The position numbers were made by a program, and so were the translations under genes. 64,000 nt of DNA, taken from contig JBBAQX010000007.1 in NCBI GenBank assembly GCA_040400085.1, forward strand, positions 1 through 64,000, read 5' to 3'. Of the stretch, positions 61,198 through 64,000 are shown piece by piece. Position 1 is the stretch's first letter. The number at the start of each line of letters is the position of its first letter. The notes beneath the pieces are model-generated. The model saw nothing but the letters and a program-made list of their open reading frames with translations. It had not been told where the DNA came from and did no database searches. Source of the stretch: HNR sp040400085 (GTDB lineage Bacteria; Actinomycetota; Actinomycetes; Actinomycetales; Microbacteriaceae).

Positions 61198-62163
61198 GTG
61201 AAGCTTCGCGCAATCCCCGTTGTCCTGACCGTTCTGGCACTTACGCTTACCGGGTGTACCGCATCCGGCGGCACCGTGAGCGCAGAGGATGCCAAGAAGG
61301 CTGGTTGCACGGTCATTCCTTCCGGCTCCGAAAGTGATTCGGTTAAAGTCACTGGTGAATTCGGGAAGAAACAAACAACCGACTTTAAGAAGCCTTTCAC
61401 TGCGACGAAGATGCAGCGCACCATCATTGACAAGGGCGACGGCGACCTTATCGCTAAGGACGACTCGATTACCGCCTTGGTGACTCTCTATAACGCCGAG
61501 ACTGGCGATGAGCTAGCATCAGAAAACACTGAGTTTCCAGTAAACGAAGAGACGCTGGGAACCCCCGGCCTCTTCGCTGCCCTTGCCTGCGTCCCGATGG
61601 GTACGCGCTCTGTTACGACCATGACCGCAGCAGATTTTGCTGGCCCTGATGCTCAGGGGACAGACGGCCAGAGTGTCATCCTGGTTGTCGACGCTATCAA
61701 GAAGGCACCAGCTGCGCCAGCCCCGGATGTCCTGAAGAAGGCTGACATCGCTGATAATTTCCCCACGGTTGAGATGGTCGATGGCAAGCCCGTCATGACC
61801 CTCCCCAACGGTAAGCCCTCGGAAGAGCTTCAGATTCGAACCGATCTGAAAGGCGATGGGGAGGTCGTTCAAGAAAAGGACAAGGTCACGGTTAATTACC
61901 TGGGAGCTATTTGGGACACAGGGGTTGTCTTCGACCAAAGCTACACGAGGGGCGAGCCCACTTCTTTTGCGACTAACGAGGTCGTTCCCGGCTTCGGTCA
62001 GGCCCTCGTCGGTCAGACAGTTGGGTCTCGCGTGATCGTGGCCATTCCGCCAGCACTTGGTTACCGTGAGGGAGGAAACGCTGGGGCAGGAATTAAGGGA
62101 ACGGACACCATCGTGTTCGTCATCGAAATCCTGAGCACCGAGCGGGCAGCTGCACCACAGTAA
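61198..62163 (+). CDS. FKBP-type peptidyl-prolyl isomerase lipoprotein, first copy
   Basis: 321 residues. The signal peptide ends in the lipobox LTGC (Cys20), so it is a surface lipoprotein. A middle domain of ~160 residues is followed by an FKBP domain (about 215-318) with DQSYTRGEPTSF, VVPGFGQALVGQTVGSRV and IPPALGY, the active-site core of FKBPs. GTG at 61198; GAAACGAG upstream is a weak ribosome site. It probably helps fold exported proteins. The next gene is a paralogue with a near-identical 5' end. A terminator follows. Confidence 0.87.
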   Translation: MKLRAIPVVLTVLALTLTGCTASGGTVSAEDAKKAGCTVIPSGSESDSVKVTGEFGKKQTTDFKKPFTATKMQRTIIDKGDGDLIAKDDSITALVTLYNAETGDELASENTEFPVNEETLGTPGLFAALACVPMGTRSVTTMTAADFAGPDAQGTDGQSVILVVDAIKKAPAAPAPDVLKKADIADNFPTVEMVDGKPVMTLPNGKPSEELQIRTDLKGDGEVVQEKDKVTVNYLGAIWDTGVVFDQSYTRGEPTSFATNEVVPGFGQALVGQTVGSRVIVAIPPALGYREGGNAGAGIKGTDTIVFVIEILSTERAAAPQ

Positions 62164-62213
62164 TAATACCGGCCGAACTCTTTCAGACAATCTGTGCCTC
62201 ACCTGTCGGAACT

Positions 62214-62245
62214 CGATGCCTGCGACCTAACGGTCGCGGGCATCG
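62214..62245 (+). terminator. Intrinsic terminator after the first FKBP gene
   Basis: CGATGCCTGCGACC (62214-62227) and GGTCGCGGGCATCG (62232-62245) pair over 14 bases with one G-U-type mismatch around TAAC, followed by TTTTGTGTT. A classical rho-independent structure, 50 bases past the stop. Confidence 0.85.
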
Positions 62246-62393
62246 TTTTGTGTTGAAACCCGAGCCTTTACCTCATCGTGCAGCATCCCTGGGTAAACTC
62301 AAGCCTGATAAGACATGATTTGCTGAGCGAGTTTCTCCTGCCGAAACTATGCGATGTGCAAGTTGTTCCTCAATACCTAGAGAGACGAGAATC

Positions 62394-63377
62394 GTGAAGC
62401 TTCGCGCAATCCCCGTTGTCCTGACCGTTCTGGCGCTTACGCTTACTGGGTGTACCGCATCCGGCGGCGCCGTGAGTGCCGAGGATGCCAAGAAGGCTGG
62501 TTGCGAGGTTGTCCCGTCAGGGGCTCAAAGCAACTCAATCAAGGTCACCGGTGATTTTGGCAAGGAACCCGAGGTCAAGTTTGATACGCCGCTTAAAGCG
62601 GACGGGGTTCAGCGGACCATCCTTACTCTGGGTGAGGGCGATATGATCGTGAGGGATGACGTCATCAAAGCGCAGCTGAGCCTGTACAATGGCACCTCGG
62701 GTAAGAAAGTCGCATCCGAGGCGATGGATTTTCCTCTCAAGGAAAAGACTCTCCCGAGCGATAACTGGTTTAAACTCGCCGAGTGTATGCCGGTGGGTAG
62801 CAGGGCGGTAACGACTATGAGCGCCTCAGACCTCTACGGCGAGGCTGGCAATGAAAACATGGGACTCAAGGCGAGCGATAGCGTCGTTTTGGTTATTGAC
62901 GCGATCAAGAAGACTTTCGATTGCAATAGTCCTATTCCGAAGGACCTGGCCACGCGGGCGGTGGGCGAGTCGAAGGCCTTGCCGGAGGGGTTCCCAACGG
63001 TAACCCTTGCTGATAATGGCGAACCTACCATCACTTTCCCCGGGGGTTTCGCCCCGAGCGATGAACTCAAGATTGCAGATTCTATCTCGGGCAGTGGCGA
63101 AAAAGTTCAGGAGGGCGATTGCGTTACCCTTCAGTACAAGGGGGTCAACCAGGCAACGGGCGAAACCTTCGACGCGAGCTGGACGCGCGGAGAGCCCTCG
63201 CGCTTTCCCACGAGCGGCGTCATCGCCGGTTTCAGTAAGGGCCTCGTCGGCCAGACGGTCGGCTCGCAGGTCGTGATCCTGATTGGACCGGCCGATGGCT
63301 ACGGCGCGTACGAAGAGGGCAAACCCAACACCGGCTATATCGCCTTCGTCGTAGATATTCTGGCCACAAACCGCTAA
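62394..63377 (+). CDS. FKBP-type peptidyl-prolyl isomerase lipoprotein, second copy
   Basis: 327 residues. It has the same lipobox (Cys20) and first ~37 residues as its neighbour, then strongly divergent sequence. The FKBP domain (about 230-325) keeps DASWTRGEPSRF and VIAGFSKGLVGQTVGSQV, but the active-site PPALGY becomes GPADGYG, so isomerase activity may be reduced. Four extra cysteines or near-cysteines (CNSP, EGDC) appear. GTG at 62394 matches the first copy's start exactly; a longer frame to 62349 is rejected. Tandem duplicate; dxr follows after 41 bases. Confidence 0.85.
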   Translation: MKLRAIPVVLTVLALTLTGCTASGGAVSAEDAKKAGCEVVPSGAQSNSIKVTGDFGKEPEVKFDTPLKADGVQRTILTLGEGDMIVRDDVIKAQLSLYNGTSGKKVASEAMDFPLKEKTLPSDNWFKLAECMPVGSRAVTTMSASDLYGEAGNENMGLKASDSVVLVIDAIKKTFDCNSPIPKDLATRAVGESKALPEGFPTVTLADNGEPTITFPGGFAPSDELKIADSISGSGEKVQEGDCVTLQYKGVNQATGETFDASWTRGEPSRFPTSGVIAGFSKGLVGQTVGSQVVILIGPADGYGAYEEGKPNTGYIAFVVDILATNR

Positions 63378-63418
63378 CCGCGTCACGCCTGGCGGCCCAC
63401 GGATGCCATGATTGAGAT

Positions 63419-64000
63419 ATGCGTCGAGTCATTATTTTGGGATCAACAGGTTCTATTGGTCGCCAGGCCCTTGATGTGATTGGGGCGAACCCCAACACGT
63501 TCGAGGTCGTTGGCCTGTCTGCTGGATCGGATCGCGAGGGGATGCTCGCCCAGGCCGAGTCCTTCTCCGTCGAGTTCACGGCCCTCGGTGCCGACGAGTC
63601 TGAGCAGCTTATCCGCGACGTCGAGGCCGATGTGATCCTCAACGGCATCACGGGCTCGGTCGGGCTCGGACCGACGCTGGCCGCTTTGCGGACCGACGCC
63701 ACGCTCGCCCTCGCGAACAAGGAATCCTTGATCGTCGGCGGCGACCTGGTTACCGCCCTTGCGAAGCCGGGACAGATCGTGCCGGTCGACTCCGAGCACT
63801 CCGCCATTGCCCAGGCGCTACGGTCGGGGGAGAAGCACGAGGTGCGCAGGCTCATTCTCACCGCCTCGGGCGGGCCGTTTCGGGGTCGCACGCGCGATTC
63901 CCTGCGCGACGTCACCCCAGCCCAGGCGATGGCGCATCCCACGTGGGATATGGGCCGCATGGTCACCACAAATTCCTCCACCCTCGTCAACAAGGGGCTG
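63419..64000 (+). CDS. dxr: 1-deoxy-D-xylulose 5-phosphate reductoisomerase (3' truncated)
   Basis: The first 194 codons, open to the window edge. NADPH-binding ILGSTGSIGRQ (residues 6-16), ALANKESLI, VDSEHSAIAQ (metal and substrate site) and ASGGPFRG (flexible-loop region) are diagnostic. Catalyses the first committed step of the MEP isoprenoid pathway. ATG at 63419, with only a weak ribosome site in GAGATATG-type sequence. Probably an independent gene or co-transcribed with the second FKBP. Confidence 0.93.
   Translation, partial: MRRVIILGSTGSIGRQALDVIGANPNTFEVVGLSAGSDREGMLAQAESFSVEFTALGADESEQLIRDVEADVILNGITGSVGLGPTLAALRTDATLALANKESLIVGGDLVTALAKPGQIVPVDSEHSAIAQALRSGEKHEVRRLILTASGGPFRGRTRDSLRDVTPAQAMAHPTWDMGRMVTTNSSTLVNKGL

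Overview
The window is high-GC DNA with tightly packed genes, many 4-base ATGA overlaps and frequent GTG or TTG starts. Gene content points to an actinobacterium, most likely of the Microbacteriaceae: a WhiB1-type protein, a SigH/RsrA-type redox sigma/anti-sigma pair, a single-chain Kgd-type 2-oxoglutarate enzyme, GuaB1, an LVVTG-sorted surface protein and prpDBC. I see no tRNA, rRNA, CRISPR array, insertion sequence or prophage. The family placement is inferred from gene content, not from a search.

Layout. 1-4.9 kb: the end of an Ig-like surface protein, then a galactose (Leloir) locus in which galTK and deoR-galE diverge from a short shared promoter. 4.9-6.1 kb: a YeiH-type exporter. 6.1-11 kb: an accessory stretch of visibly lower GC, with a CGNR-type regulator facing an alpha/beta hydrolase and a metallo-beta-lactamase-fold hydrolase across a 36-bp palindrome, followed by a membrane protein, a TetR regulator and a saccharopine-dehydrogenase-like protein preceded by a perfect operator. 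11-13.6 kb: a glutaryl-CoA-dehydrogenase-like enzyme and a family III CoA transferase. 13.9-20.3 kb: a six-gene Mrp Na+/H+ antiporter operon with fused mrpA-mrpB. 20.4-25.4 kb: whiB, a small membrane protein, aroA-rsgA-bcp, and sigH-rsrA with a good SigH-type promoter. 25.5-30.8 kb: kgd and guaB1. 30.8-38.5 kb: a 2,584-residue cell-wall adhesin with a lectin-like head, 13 invasin-like repeats and 7 further Ig-like repeats. 38.8-42.1 kb: two CNNM/CorC proteins and nnrD. 42.1-47.4 kb: a secreted protein, metX-metY, an SDR and a DnaJ-NERD fusion. 47.5-56.3 kb: an APC permease, CorA with a GQN motif, an HD protein, a GlxA-type regulator, an S51 peptidase, ung, a GNAT acetyltransferase and a GntR/ABC operon. 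56.6-60.3 kb: prpD-prpB-prpC. 60.3-64 kb: plsC, two tandem FKBP lipoproteins and the start of dxr.

The most notable unexplained signal is a dispersed intergenic repeat, with copies near 11.0, 13.9 and 56.4 kb. Each has a T-rich/A-rich palindromic core, a right arm ending GGGGCAAACGAGA (degenerate in one copy), exactly nine variable bases, and then G(T)TGGGCCGA. Several further palindromes sit at promoters and look like operators. The strongest are at 6707-6742 and 10961-10980. All functional statements come from reading motifs; no searches were run.
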